From: an uncultured Kiritimatiellota bacterium
GTDB taxonomy: Bacteria; Verrucomicrobiota; Kiritimatiellia; RFP12; UBA1067
Direction: 5' to 3'
Assembly (NCBI GenBank): GCA_934635045.1
Contig: CAKTZA010000060.1
Coordinates: 1 to 24,694, forward strand
DNA: 24,694 nt
Shown here: piece by piece, positions 1-7,793 of the stretch
How positions within the stretch are numbered: the stretch's first letter is position 1
Layout: every line of letters starts with the position of its first letter
The notes under the pieces: model-generated
The model's input: only the letters and a program-made list of their open reading frames with translations
What the model was told of the DNA's origin: nothing
The model's database searches: none
Position numbers and translations under genes: made by a program

Positions 1-1
1 G

Positions 2-1936
2 GGCGGCGCGACGGACGCCGAGACCTCGCGGACGGCGGTCTCCGTCACGGCGTCCGCCCCCGGCGCGGCGACGCTCGTCTTCCGCTACTGGGGCGTGTTC
101 AATGGCCGGTTCGTCGAGGACGTCGCGCGGCAAAGGCTCACGGCGGTCAAGCCGCGCGTCCGCGCGGACATCGACCGTGACGGGAAGATGGGCGAGTCGG
201 ACGACGCGGCCCGCCTCGCGGGGAGCCCCTTCCGATTTTGGACGAACGAGGACTGCGACAAGGGCGATTTCGTCGGGCAGATGTCCGACGCGACGCGGAA
301 CGCGGACGACCTGAAGGTGAACGGGAAGCTCGACCTCGTGAACCTCTTCCCCGTCGAGATCGACGTCTCGCCGTTCCGCCGGGCGTGGGGAGGCGCGGTG
401 ACGGTCCGCCTGCGCGCGGCGGCGGAGGGCCTTCGCCTCTGCGCCCTCGGCGGGGGCTTCTCGTCCGAAAGCGTCCTCGGACTCGCGGCGTCGCCCGTCT
501 CCACGGCGGACGGCGAGCCGCTGGAGTCCGCGGCGCTGACGCCGCTCGGCTCCGGCGGGCTTGACCTCGCGGAGCTGGCGGGACGCCCGCTGTCGGAGCC
601 CGTCGCCCTCGCGTTCGAGGCGGCGGGGCCGGTGGACGCGTGGTCGGGGCCGGAGGTCGTCGTGTCGCTCGGCGACGCGGAGGTCTACCGCGAGCGCCTG
701 CCCGTCTCGATCACGTCCGTGGACGAGTTCTACCGTTTGGTTTCGATGCGCGGAGCCGAGTTCGATTCGGATTTCTCGGTCGTCTTGCCAGGTTCGTGTC
801 TTGGTTGGCCTGACGAGGAACTGTCTGATGGATACGTCTTCTTTCTTCATGGGTTTTACGTGTCGGAGGCCAATGCCCGCGCGTGGAACCGGGCGATGTT
901 CAAGCGGCTCTGGTGGGCCGGCTCGCGGGCTCGCTACTGCGGCGTGACGTGGAATGGGGACGCCGGGCTTCTCACGGCGTTCTCGTATCACCTGAACGCG
1001 TTTAACGCCCAGAAGACGGCATCTTGCCTGAAGCGGCTCGTCAACTCGGTTTCGGGGACGAAAGCCGTCATCGCGCACTCGCTCGGCAACATGGTCGTCT
1101 GCGAGGCGATCAAGGAGGGCATGTCTACCGACAGGTATTTCATGCAGAACGCGGCTGTCGCGTCAGAGGCTTTCGACGGCAGTCTTCAGGCGACGTCGGA
1201 CAACGTCGGCAAATACGTTCCCGACAGCTGGAAGCCGTATCCGTCCGGCACCTGGTGCGCGAACTGGCACGCGCTCTTCCCCGCGTCGGATGACAGGAGC
1301 AGGCTGAAGTGGAAAGATGTGTTTGCCGAGGTCTGCGACAGGACGGACGTCTACAACTACTATTCGACGGGCGACCAGGTGCTTGAGGCCGACGACGACA
1401 TCCCCTCGGCCTTCAGCGGTGCGATCAACTTCAGGTGGCCGGTGTCCTTCTCGTGGTCGTTCCCGTTCCTGAACGTCGACAGGCCCTATGACCTTACGTT
1501 GGACCGCTACGCCTGGCAGAAGCAGGAGGTTCTCAAGGGCGTCGACCCGCTTGTGGCGACGCTGGAGGCCGGCTGGCGGTTCGAGTCGGACTGCACGCCC
1601 GACGAGGCCCGGCAGAGGCTGTGGGACGGGTCGATCGTCACGAACGCGGTGTTCGGGCACGACGTGGAGGCGTTCCACCGCCCGTCGAGTCCGATCGTCG
1701 ACGTGTTCCGTGCGCGGGCGTACAACGTGCCCGCCGTCTCGAAACCGTTGGGATTCGTAGACGTTTCGGGGACTGTTATGAATTATGATCTGAATCTTGA
1801 AGCAAGACCTAACAGTTGGGGAAGAGCCCATCCAATTTATGGAAACAGATGGCTTCATTCAGACATAAAGGATATGTCATATTATTATGTGCATGATATA
1901 TTTATTAGGCTCTGTGAGGAGGCGGAATTAAAATGA
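2..1936 (+). CDS. alpha/beta-hydrolase domain protein, 5'-truncated by window edge
   Basis: The reading frame is open from base 2 with no stop upstream, so the gene begins outside the window; the GTG at 95 is only an internal codon. About 240 residues of beta-rich, non-catalytic sequence come first, including an Asp-rich stretch (RADIDRDGKMGESDD) and 'NGKLDLVNLFPVEID'. A C-terminal alpha/beta-hydrolase domain follows. It shows an oxyanion-type FFLHGF near base 840-856, a nucleophile elbow AHSLGNMV with Ser at 1079-1081, and a likely catalytic His in WLHSD at 1856-1858. These are lipase/esterase-type motifs; the substrate is unknown. From about base 1740 the codons become clearly AT-rich although the catalytic His lies there. 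The stop overlaps the next start by 4 bases (ATGA), which suggests translational coupling. The hydrolase fold is well supported; the role is not. Confidence 0.75.
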   Translation, partial: GGATDAETSRTAVSVTASAPGAATLVFRYWGVFNGRFVEDVARQRLTAVKPRVRADIDRDGKMGESDDAARLAGSPFRFWTNEDCDKGDFVGQMSDATRNADDLKVNGKLDLVNLFPVEIDVSPFRRAWGGAVTVRLRAAAEGLRLCALGGGFSSESVLGLAASPVSTADGEPLESAALTPLGSGGLDLAELAGRPLSEPVALAFEAAGPVDAWSGPEVVVSLGDAEVYRERLPVSITSVDEFYRLVSMRGAEFDSDFSVVLPGSCLGWPDEELSDGYVFFLHGFYVSEANARAWNRAMFKRLWWAGSRARYCGVTWNGDAGLLTAFSYHLNAFNAQKTASCLKRLVNSVSGTKAVIAHSLGNMVVCEAIKEGMSTDRYFMQNAAVASEAFDGSLQATSDNVGKYVPDSWKPYPSGTWCANWHALFPASDDRSRLKWKDVFAEVCDRTDVYNYYSTGDQVLEADDDIPSAFSGAINFRWPVSFSWSFPFLNVDRPYDLTLDRYAWQKQEVLKGVDPLVATLEAGWRFESDCTPDEARQRLWDGSIVTNAVFGHDVEAFHRPSSPIVDVFRARAYNVPAVSKPLGFVDVSGTVMNYDLNLEARPNSWGRAHPIYGNRWLHSDIKDMSYYYVHDIFIRLCEEAELK

Positions 1937-2937
1937 AAACAAGGCATTGTTGCTTGATGCTCTTATCGGTTGTTTCCTGTGTTGGAGATGCTTTTTCAGC
2001 AGACACGACACAGGCGGATGTCCTTGCTTTCGGCGCGGATGCCGCAGTGAACGTTTTTGTTCACGACGAAACGGGGAACCCAATCACGAATGCAAGGGTG
2101 AGATGCGGATTCTGGTTCAAGACCGAAAAGCAGAGTCCGAGCGTCTTCGGGCGAACAGATAGAACGGGGCATTTTCTCGCAAAGGCAAAATGCAATGCCG
2201 ATGTTCTTGCCCTTGTTCGACACGAGGGCTTCTACTGGTCGTCAGTAAGGAAGCGATTTGGGGATACGACAGCGCGTCCTAAGGTTGTAGACGGGAAATG
2301 GCAACCCTATGGAGCGGAATTGCCCGTGCTGATGCGAAAGGTCGTGAATCCGACAGCTCTCGACCGGCACTCATTCACGCGAGACATACCGGCGACAAAT
2401 CAATGGATTGGCCTTGACATGGAGAAGGGGGCGTTTGTTAAGCCGTTTGGTGACGGCGAAGTTCAAGACCTCGAATTCCTGTTTGACTGGGATGGAAAAG
2501 TTCGCAAGCAGTATTCAGGGTCGGCGCTTCATGTCAGGTTTCCGGGAGATTGCGCAGGGGGATATTGGTTTGACCGGGTGAAGTGCAGCGACTACGAACT
2601 CGCCATGTCGGCCGACACAAATGCGGCTTATCAGGCCGAGTTCGAGTTCTCGTCAACGAAAACGGCGGATGGTTGGATTGAGCATCTGTTTGGCAACGAG
2701 AGAAGCCTTGTCGTGCGGACGCGATGCCGAACGGACGCCGAGAAACGGTTGCGATCGGCAATGTATGCCCAGATTCATTCATTGGCATTTGGCTGGGGTT
2801 CGAGAGGCCATGGATGGATTCGGCTGGGCTATGAGAGAAATCCAAAGGTCAACGACCCGAATCTTGAGTCTGGCCACGTGGTGCGCACGATGAAAGATAT
2901 CGAGCGGAAGATGGACTGGTTACCGTCCGTGAAGTAA
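1933..2937 (+). CDS. secreted protein with Ig-like (carboxypeptidase-regulatory-like) N-terminal domain, unknown function
   Basis: A 334-residue protein. The N-terminus MKTRHCCLMLLSVVSCVGDAFSA is an export signal. VVSC could act as a lipobox at Cys16, otherwise cleavage after AFS or FSA is likely. Residues about 37-100 (AVNVFVHDETGNPITNARV ... GRTDRTGHFLAKA) have the pattern of a carboxypeptidase-regulatory-like beta-sandwich. The rest (MRKVVNPTAL, QWIGLDMEKGAFVKPFGDGE, a Trp/Gly-rich C-terminal part) matches no family I can name. A Shine-Dalgarno AGGAGG at 1917-1922 lies 10 nt before the ATG, and the start overlaps the hydrolase stop (ATGA), so the two genes are probably translated together. 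Base composition is much less GC-rich than the downstream glycosidase genes. A degenerate relative seems to follow at 2965. A periplasmic partner or immunity-like role for the hydrolase is possible but unproven. Confidence 0.75.
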   Translation: MKTRHCCLMLLSVVSCVGDAFSADTTQADVLAFGADAAVNVFVHDETGNPITNARVRCGFWFKTEKQSPSVFGRTDRTGHFLAKAKCNADVLALVRHEGFYWSSVRKRFGDTTARPKVVDGKWQPYGAELPVLMRKVVNPTALDRHSFTRDIPATNQWIGLDMEKGAFVKPFGDGEVQDLEFLFDWDGKVRKQYSGSALHVRFPGDCAGGYWFDRVKCSDYELAMSADTNAAYQAEFEFSSTKTADGWIEHLFGNERSLVVRTRCRTDAEKRLRSAMYAQIHSLAFGWGSRGHGWIRLGYERNPKVNDPNLESGHVVRTMKDIERKMDWLPSVK

Positions 2938-2950
2938 ATCAGTTTCTTTT

Positions 2951-2964
2951 GCCATAATATCCCC
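2951..2964 (+). promoter_or_regulatory. extended -10-like element CATAAT, 6 nt before ATG
   Basis: TGC-CATAAT (hexamer 2953-2958) precedes the ATG at 2965 by six bases, with no Shine-Dalgarno between them. The layout matches the elements before 4880 and 22577, so a leaderless or very short-leader transcript is inferred. No convincing -35 box is visible. Confidence 0.4.
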
Positions 2965-3918
2965 ATGAAAAGCGCCCCATCCCTACGACATGCGCCCCTG
3001 CGGATTTCTTCGGCGGTGGGCGGACTCCTCAAAGCCTATTCTGTCGCGGCATCTGCCTTTCTGGGGGCGAACGGTGTCGAGTCAGAGGACTTTGGGGGTG
3101 CGTGGTCGAAGCAGGAGCTCTTCAAGGGCTGCGCGCTCTGGTACGGCGTGAACGCGGTCCTGTTCTCCGGGGCGGAGATCGAGGGCGGCTGGGGGATCAA
3201 CGCACAGTATGTCGCGAATCCGCTTGCCTACATTCCGCTCTCCGGGTTTAACGCCTCTTACGTCAAGGACTACACGAGGGAAGACCTGATCGCGAACCCG
3301 CTCTTCACGTCGTTCAATGACGAGCGGATGGCCTCGACGAACGCGCTGGCGTTCTCTGACGCGGCGCTGCGGGCGAAGATGCTCGGCGACTTCGTGCCGG
3401 AGAAGTGGGTCGTGACGAATGATGTCCGCATTGTCATGCGGAAGATTGGAAACCCGATTCCGCTCTGTGCCAAGAGAGTCAAGCGATGGGATGAGAACGG
3501 GCTCCATCCTGCCGGGATTGCGGACGCCACATGGCTGCGCCCACCCCCATCCGCCGACACGAAACCGTCGGCTATCCATCTCGACAAATCATGGATTTGG
3601 AATCTCTGCCGCCGGCCCGCCTCTCCGCGTCGCGGTCAGGCAGACTGCGCCAGCCAGTCGCGGATGGACAGTCCGTATCGGCGCTTGAAGGCGCGCGACA
3701 GGCGGTTGGCGCTCGCAAAGCCGCAACGCCTGGCGGCGGCCGCGACGGTTCGCCGGCCTTCGGACAGCATCTTCCGGGCCTCCGCGAGCTTCTGCGTCTC
3801 AATGGCCGTGCGCAGGGACTCCCCCTCGATCTCGCGGAAGCGAAGCTCGGCCAGCCGCCGCGAGACGCGCACGTGCCGGACGATGTCGGCGACGGTGATC
3901 CTGCGACAGGCGTTTTGA
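2965..3918 (+). pseudogene. chimeric/truncated ORF with a fragment related to the 1933-2937 gene
   Basis: The frame is open for 317 codons, but the last ~95 codons run antisense through the end of the convergent regulator and look like shadow sequence. Authentic content seems to stop between about 3500 and 3600. Residues about 150-170 (EKWVVTNDVRIVMRKIGNPIPL) resemble the upstream protein's GKWQPYGAELPVLMRKVVNPTAL segment (shared KW, V-MRK and NP-x-x-L). The following FGDGEV-like part is absent or scrambled. Residues 1-140 (for example GGWGINAQYVANPLAYIPLSGFN) are unlike the upstream protein and are not recognised. No good stop codon of its own is present before the regulator. I read it as a remnant of a fusion or duplication, truncated by a deletion whose breakpoint lies beside the regulator gene. 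It could also be a real small gene with a frameshift near its end. Confidence 0.45.
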
Positions 3919-4787
3919 CGGATGAAGTCGCGGATGCTGCGCACCAGGCGCGCGGCCGGGGGCAGGGCGCGCGTGCTGTCCCGCGCGACGACTTCGCGTG
4001 GCGGAATCGTGACAATGCGCGGCGCCGCGCGACAGGCGGAGTCCGTCAGCAGGCGATGGAGCTCGCGCGCGGCGGCGTAGCCCATGCCGCGATGTCCGGG
4101 ATGGACGCTGGAGAGCTTCGGCCGGCACTGGCAGCAGATGATGTCGTCGTTGTCGACGCCCAAGATGGACAGGGCGTTCGGGATGTTGAGCCCGGCGTCG
4201 ACGCAGGCGTGCAGGACGTCCGCCGCGCGCTCGTCATAGGCCGCGAAGACGCCCGTCGGCCTGGGCCGCTCGGAGAGCCAGCCGACGAGGTCGGCGTCCG
4301 CCGGCAGGCAGGCGACGGCAAGCCCACGTCTCTTCAGGGCGTCGCGGAACCCGTCCCGCCGCGCGTCCGACCAGTAGCGGCGCTGCGCGCCCGGCGCGGG
4401 GACGTAGACGTAGGAGTTGAACCGCCCGAGCGAAACGAGGTGCTCGGCGGCGAGCGCGCCGATGCGCCGGTTGTCGTTGCGGACGAAGGCGATCGCCGTG
4501 CGGCGCGCCTCGAGCCGCGCGTGGCGCAGGCCGACGACGACGAGCGGCGTTGGGGTGTTCGCCAGAAGATCCATGTCGTCGGGCGCCAGTTCCTCGGACA
4601 GGATGATCCCGTCGATTTCGCCGTCTTCAACCTGCCGGATGGCAACCGAGGCCAGCGAGGCGTCCCGTCCCTGGACGATCCGCAAGTCCCAGTCGATGCC
4701 GGTCTCGTCCAGATAGTCGAAGAAGCCGCGCTGAAGATCACGATCGCTGTAATGCGTCGTGTCCGTGAGAAACAGTATCTTGTTCAT
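3636..4787 (-). CDS. XylR-like transcriptional regulator (LacI/PBP-type sensor plus AraC-type HTH)
   Basis: A 383-residue protein from the ATG at 4787 (MNKILFLTDTTHYSDRDLQ). The frame extends 20 codons further upstream, but that part contains the -10-like element and lacks family character. Residues 1 to about 270 form a periplasmic-binding-protein-like sensor. The segment SILGVDNDDIICCQCRPKLS followed by SVHP is the hallmark of XylR-type regulators, where this region sits at the sugar-binding cleft. Residues about 280-383 are an AraC-family double helix-turn-helix (ITVADIVRHVRVS ... VAAAARRCGFASANRLSRAFKRRYG). Members sense a sugar in the cytoplasm and usually activate adjacent glycan-degradation genes. 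This gene is divergent from the glycosidase operon across 92 bp, so that operon is the obvious target. Full family length, no defects seen. Confidence 0.93.
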   Translation of the reverse strand: MNKILFLTDTTHYSDRDLQRGFFDYLDETGIDWDLRIVQGRDASLASVAIRQVEDGEIDGIILSEELAPDDMDLLANTPTPLVVVGLRHARLEARRTAIAFVRNDNRRIGALAAEHLVSLGRFNSYVYVPAPGAQRRYWSDARRDGFRDALKRRGLAVACLPADADLVGWLSERPRPTGVFAAYDERAADVLHACVDAGLNIPNALSILGVDNDDIICCQCRPKLSSVHPGHRGMGYAAARELHRLLTDSACRAAPRIVTIPPREVVARDSTRALPPAARLVRSIRDFIRQNACRRITVADIVRHVRVSRRLAELRFREIEGESLRTAIETQKLAEARKMLSEGRRTVAAAARRCGFASANRLSRAFKRRYGLSIRDWLAQSA

Positions 4788-4798
4788 TTTCGCGTGAC

Positions 4799-4804
4799 AG
4801 TATA
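4799..4804 (-). promoter_or_regulatory. -10-like TATACT of the regulator gene
   Basis: On the minus strand TGG-TATACT (extended -10 form) ends 11 nt before the regulator's ATG at 4787. The transcript leader would be only about five bases. No clear -35 is visible. It faces the promoter of the glycosidase operon. Confidence 0.45.
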
Positions 4805-4815
4805 CCATAAAATCC

Positions 4816-4849
4816 GTTGCGTGAATCGGCTTGTTACTGTTGCGCAAAA
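4816..4849 (+). promoter_or_regulatory. candidate XylR-type operator: direct repeat with 23-bp period
   Basis: GTTGCGTGAAT (4816-4826) is repeated as GTTGCGCAAAA (4839-4849), giving GTTGCG-Y-R-AA-W twice in the same orientation, 23 bp start to start. AraC-family proteins typically bind direct repeats about two helical turns apart, and this pair lies upstream of both divergent -10 elements. TTGCGCAA at 4840-4847 is also a perfect palindrome. The role as an operator for the adjacent regulator is inferred. Confidence 0.4.
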
Positions 4850-4866
4850 GGGAATTTCAGAAAGTG

Positions 4867-4872
4867 TATAAT
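4867..4872 (+). promoter_or_regulatory. -10 box TATAAT of the glycosidase operon
   Basis: A perfect TATAAT preceded by TG, with 7 nt between it and the ATG at 4880. Transcription should begin at or next to the start codon, giving a leaderless message. No Shine-Dalgarno lies in the gap. No consensus -35 stands at 17 bp, as expected for an activator-dependent promoter. Confidence 0.55.
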
Positions 4873-4879
4873 ATACGGC

Positions 4880-7777
4880 ATGAGAAAACGCATCGGAGCC
4901 ATCCTTCCCGTTCTTCTCCTGAAGGCGGCCGCCTGGGCGGACATCGACCTTTCGGGAGACTGGGCGGTCTCGGGCCCGCACCTTGCGGGCGAGGTGCGCC
5001 TGCCGGGGACGCTGGCGGAGGCGGGCCTCGGCCATCGCTGGACGCGCGCCGAGTTCGAGCGGACGCTCGACAAGCCGCAGTCGGGGGCGCTGACGCGCGA
5101 ATGGCAGCATCTCGGCCCGGCGACGTATGCGCGCGCGTTCCGCGTGGGGCCTGAGGACGCCGGGCACGACCTCGAGCTCTTCCTGGAACGCGTCCTCTGG
5201 ACGAGCGAGGTCCGGATCGACGGCCGCGCGGCCGGCGGCACGGCGGATTCGCTCGCGACGCCGCACGTCCATCCGCTCGGCCGGCTGGCGGCGGGCGATC
5301 ACCGGATCGAGATCACCGTCGACAACTCGCCCCGCTACGGGTTCTCGCGCCATTCGCACGCCTACGGGCCGTCCATGCAGAGCGTCTGGCACGGCGTGCT
5401 CGGCGAGATCCGCATCCGCCGCGCGAACCCGCTCGCCGGCATCCGCGTGAAGGCGGCGGCCGACGGCCGCCTGACGCTTCTCGACGTCCCGGCGGGCCTG
5501 GCGGTCGAGGCGCATGTCGAAGGGCTCGACCTTGCGGGGGGCGAGAAGCCCGATCTCTGGAGCGACGTCCGCCCCCGGCTCTACGAGGTGACGCTTTCCG
5601 GCGGCGGCTTCACGCGGAAGGTGCGCGTCGGCTTCCGCACCTTCTCGGCGGGGCGCCACCTGATCCGCCTGAACGGGCGCGGCGTCTTCACGCGCGCGAA
5701 CGTCGAGAACTGCAACTTCGCGCGGAACGGCCAGCCGTGGATGGCGAAGGCGGAATGGGCGAAGATGTTCCGCACGCTCAAGGACGAGGACGGGATCAAC
5801 GCGATCCGCTTCCACACGTGGTGTCCGCCGGAGGCGGCGTTCGCGGCGGCGGACGAGGTCGGCGTGTTCCTGCAGCCGGAGGCGGGCGTCTGGACGGACG
5901 GCTGGATGGGGCCGGAGGCGGACGCCGTCGGTTTCGGCAAGCCCGTCGACGGCTTCGTGCGGCGGGAGCTGAAGGCCATCGCGGACGCCTACGGGCACCA
6001 CCCGTCGTTCCTCTCGCTCTGCGTCGGCAACGAGCTCGGCACGTCGAACTGGGACGAGGCCAACCGGATCGTCCGCGAGATGAAGGCCTACGACGACCGC
6101 TTCCTCCACTACTTCTCGTCGGCGCGCACCGTCGTGCCGGAAGACGAGATCGCCCTGACGCACCGCGACCACGTGCGGGGGAAGAGGCTGCGCGAGCGGC
6201 TTCTCCCGCACACGGACTGGGACTACGAGGCCGACTACGCGAAGCTGGACCGCCCGACCGTGGCCCACGAGATCGGGCAGTGGCCGGTCTACCCGGCCTT
6301 CGACGCGCTGCTGGCGAAGTTCGACGGCGTCCTGCGCCCGTGGAACGTCGCGCGCCTGCGCGACCGCGCCGTCCGCGAGGGCACGCGGCGTTTCGAGCCC
6401 CTGTACCGGGAGGCGTCGGCGGCCCTGAACCGCCTGCTCTACAAGGAGGAGGTCGAGAGCTTCCTCCGCACGCCGTCCTGCGCGGGCGTGCAGCTGCTGA
6501 GCGTGCAGGACTACACGGGGCAGGGGGAGGCGCTTGTCGGCTGGCGTGACCCGTTCTATGCGCTCAAGCCGGATTTCGCGGGGAAGCCCGCCTTCGGCAC
6601 GGTCTGGGGCGAGGCGTGCTTTCTTGCGAGGTTCGAGAAGTACGAGTGGGTCGTCGGCGAGACGTACCGGGCGAGGCTCCTCTTCCGCAACCTCTCCGAC
6701 CGCACGACGCCGGCCGGGACGTCCTGGCCGTGGCGGTGCGCGGGCGCGTCGGGCGTCGCGACCGCGTCGGCGGACATCGCGCCGGGCGAGCTGGCGGAGG
6801 TCGGGTCGGTCGCGGCGCCGGTGACGGAGGCGATGACGGCCGCGAAGCAGACGCTTGCCTTCGGGTCGAACAGCTGGGGCTTCTGGGCCTATCCGCGCGA
6901 GGGCAAGGCCGCCTGGCCGGCGGGCGTCGTCGTCACGGACGACTTCGGCGCGCTGCGGGCGGCGCTTCGGGACGGGCGGACCGTCCTCTACACGGGCGTG
7001 AGCCGCGAGACGAGCCGGGGCGCGTTCAAGCCCGTCTACTGGAGCAGCAACTGGTTTCCGGCGAAAGACCCGCTCAAGGCGACGCTCGGCACGTGGCTGG
7101 ACGCGGGCCACCCGGCGCTCGACGGTTTCGTGACCGATCGCTTCACGGACTGGCAGTGGCACGGCCTCGCGCAGGGCGCGCGCATCCACCGCCTCTTCGG
7201 GCTGCCGCCTGAATTCCGCCCGATCGGGCTGAGCGTCAACGACTTCCACTTCTCGCTCTTCGCCGCGACGCTCTTCGAGCTGGCGGTCGGCGAGGGCCGG
7301 CTGCTCGTCTGCGGGTACGACCTCGACCGGGACCGCCCGGCGACGCGCCGCCTGCGCGCGGCGCTCGCGCGGTACCTTGCGGCGGAGCCCGCGCCCGGAA
7401 CGGCGCACGTGCCGCTCGCCTGGCTGGACACGTCATTCGCGCCGCGCGCGGACGATGCGGCGGCGGACACGGGCGCGGTCGTCTACGCCTGCGAGACGAA
7501 CTGGACGGCGCGCACGTTCGAGAAGGAGATCCGCCTCGCGGAGCCGGTGACGGGCACGGTCGAGATCGCGTTCGACAACCCGGACGGCGCGTTCCGCACG
7601 GGGCGCGGCCTCGTCGACGGGCACGTCTTCGACGTCACGGACGCGAAGGGGCTTCAGACCGTGCGCGTCGGCATCGTCCGCGAGGACTCGCTCGACGGCA
7701 AGCTCGTGTTCCGGGCGCAGTGCATGAGCGGCGACAGCCTGACCGTCCGCGCGATTCGCATCTTGAAGTCGGAATGA
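4880..7777 (+). CDS. secreted glycoside hydrolase family 2-type enzyme
   Basis: The ATG at 4880 gives 965 residues and an ideal signal peptide (MRKRIGAILPVLLLKAAAWA, cleavage before Asp20); the frame runs 21 codons further upstream but crosses the promoter. The N-terminal jelly-roll (about residues 22-180) has GH2 features: LERVLWTSEVRIDG, HRIEITVDNSPRY and a SVWHGVLGEIRI strand. A short beta domain and then a TIM barrel follow (INAIRFHTWCPPEAAFAAADEVGVF). The acid/base is likely Glu385 in SLCVGNELG and the nucleophile Glu464 in TVAHEIGQW; both key residues are present. A large extra C-terminal region (about 600-965) is beta-rich. GH2 enzymes remove beta-linked galactose, glucuronate or mannose; specificity cannot be fixed here. 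First gene of the operon, 16 bp before the next. Confidence 0.88.
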   Translation: MRKRIGAILPVLLLKAAAWADIDLSGDWAVSGPHLAGEVRLPGTLAEAGLGHRWTRAEFERTLDKPQSGALTREWQHLGPATYARAFRVGPEDAGHDLELFLERVLWTSEVRIDGRAAGGTADSLATPHVHPLGRLAAGDHRIEITVDNSPRYGFSRHSHAYGPSMQSVWHGVLGEIRIRRANPLAGIRVKAAADGRLTLLDVPAGLAVEAHVEGLDLAGGEKPDLWSDVRPRLYEVTLSGGGFTRKVRVGFRTFSAGRHLIRLNGRGVFTRANVENCNFARNGQPWMAKAEWAKMFRTLKDEDGINAIRFHTWCPPEAAFAAADEVGVFLQPEAGVWTDGWMGPEADAVGFGKPVDGFVRRELKAIADAYGHHPSFLSLCVGNELGTSNWDEANRIVREMKAYDDRFLHYFSSARTVVPEDEIALTHRDHVRGKRLRERLLPHTDWDYEADYAKLDRPTVAHEIGQWPVYPAFDALLAKFDGVLRPWNVARLRDRAVREGTRRFEPLYREASAALNRLLYKEEVESFLRTPSCAGVQLLSVQDYTGQGEALVGWRDPFYALKPDFAGKPAFGTVWGEACFLARFEKYEWVVGETYRARLLFRNLSDRTTPAGTSWPWRCAGASGVATASADIAPGELAEVGSVAAPVTEAMTAAKQTLAFGSNSWGFWAYPREGKAAWPAGVVVTDDFGALRAALRDGRTVLYTGVSRETSRGAFKPVYWSSNWFPAKDPLKATLGTWLDAGHPALDGFVTDRFTDWQWHGLAQGARIHRLFGLPPEFRPIGLSVNDFHFSLFAATLFELAVGEGRLLVCGYDLDRDRPATRRLRAALARYLAAEPAPGTAHVPLAWLDTSFAPRADDAAADTGAVVYACETNWTARTFEKEIRLAEPVTGTVEIAFDNPDGAFRTGRGLVDGHVFDVTDAKGLQTVRVGIVREDSLDGKLVFRAQCMSGDSLTVRAIRILKSE

Positions 7778-7793
7778 GGAAAGGAAAAGACGC

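Noticed and set aside
2..94. Start of the hydrolase gene at the GTG at 95
   Set aside because: The frame is open to the window edge with protein-like sequence (TAVSVTASAPGAATLVFRYW), so the gene is truncated rather than starting here.
3531..4871. Plus-strand open frame of 446 codons opposite the regulator
   Set aside because: It lies antisense to an unmistakable XylR-like protein and has shadow-like composition.
4817..4879. Upstream extension of the GH2-type protein by 21 residues
   Set aside because: It would read through the TATAAT element and part of the candidate operator, and would place a non-signal sequence before a perfect signal peptide.
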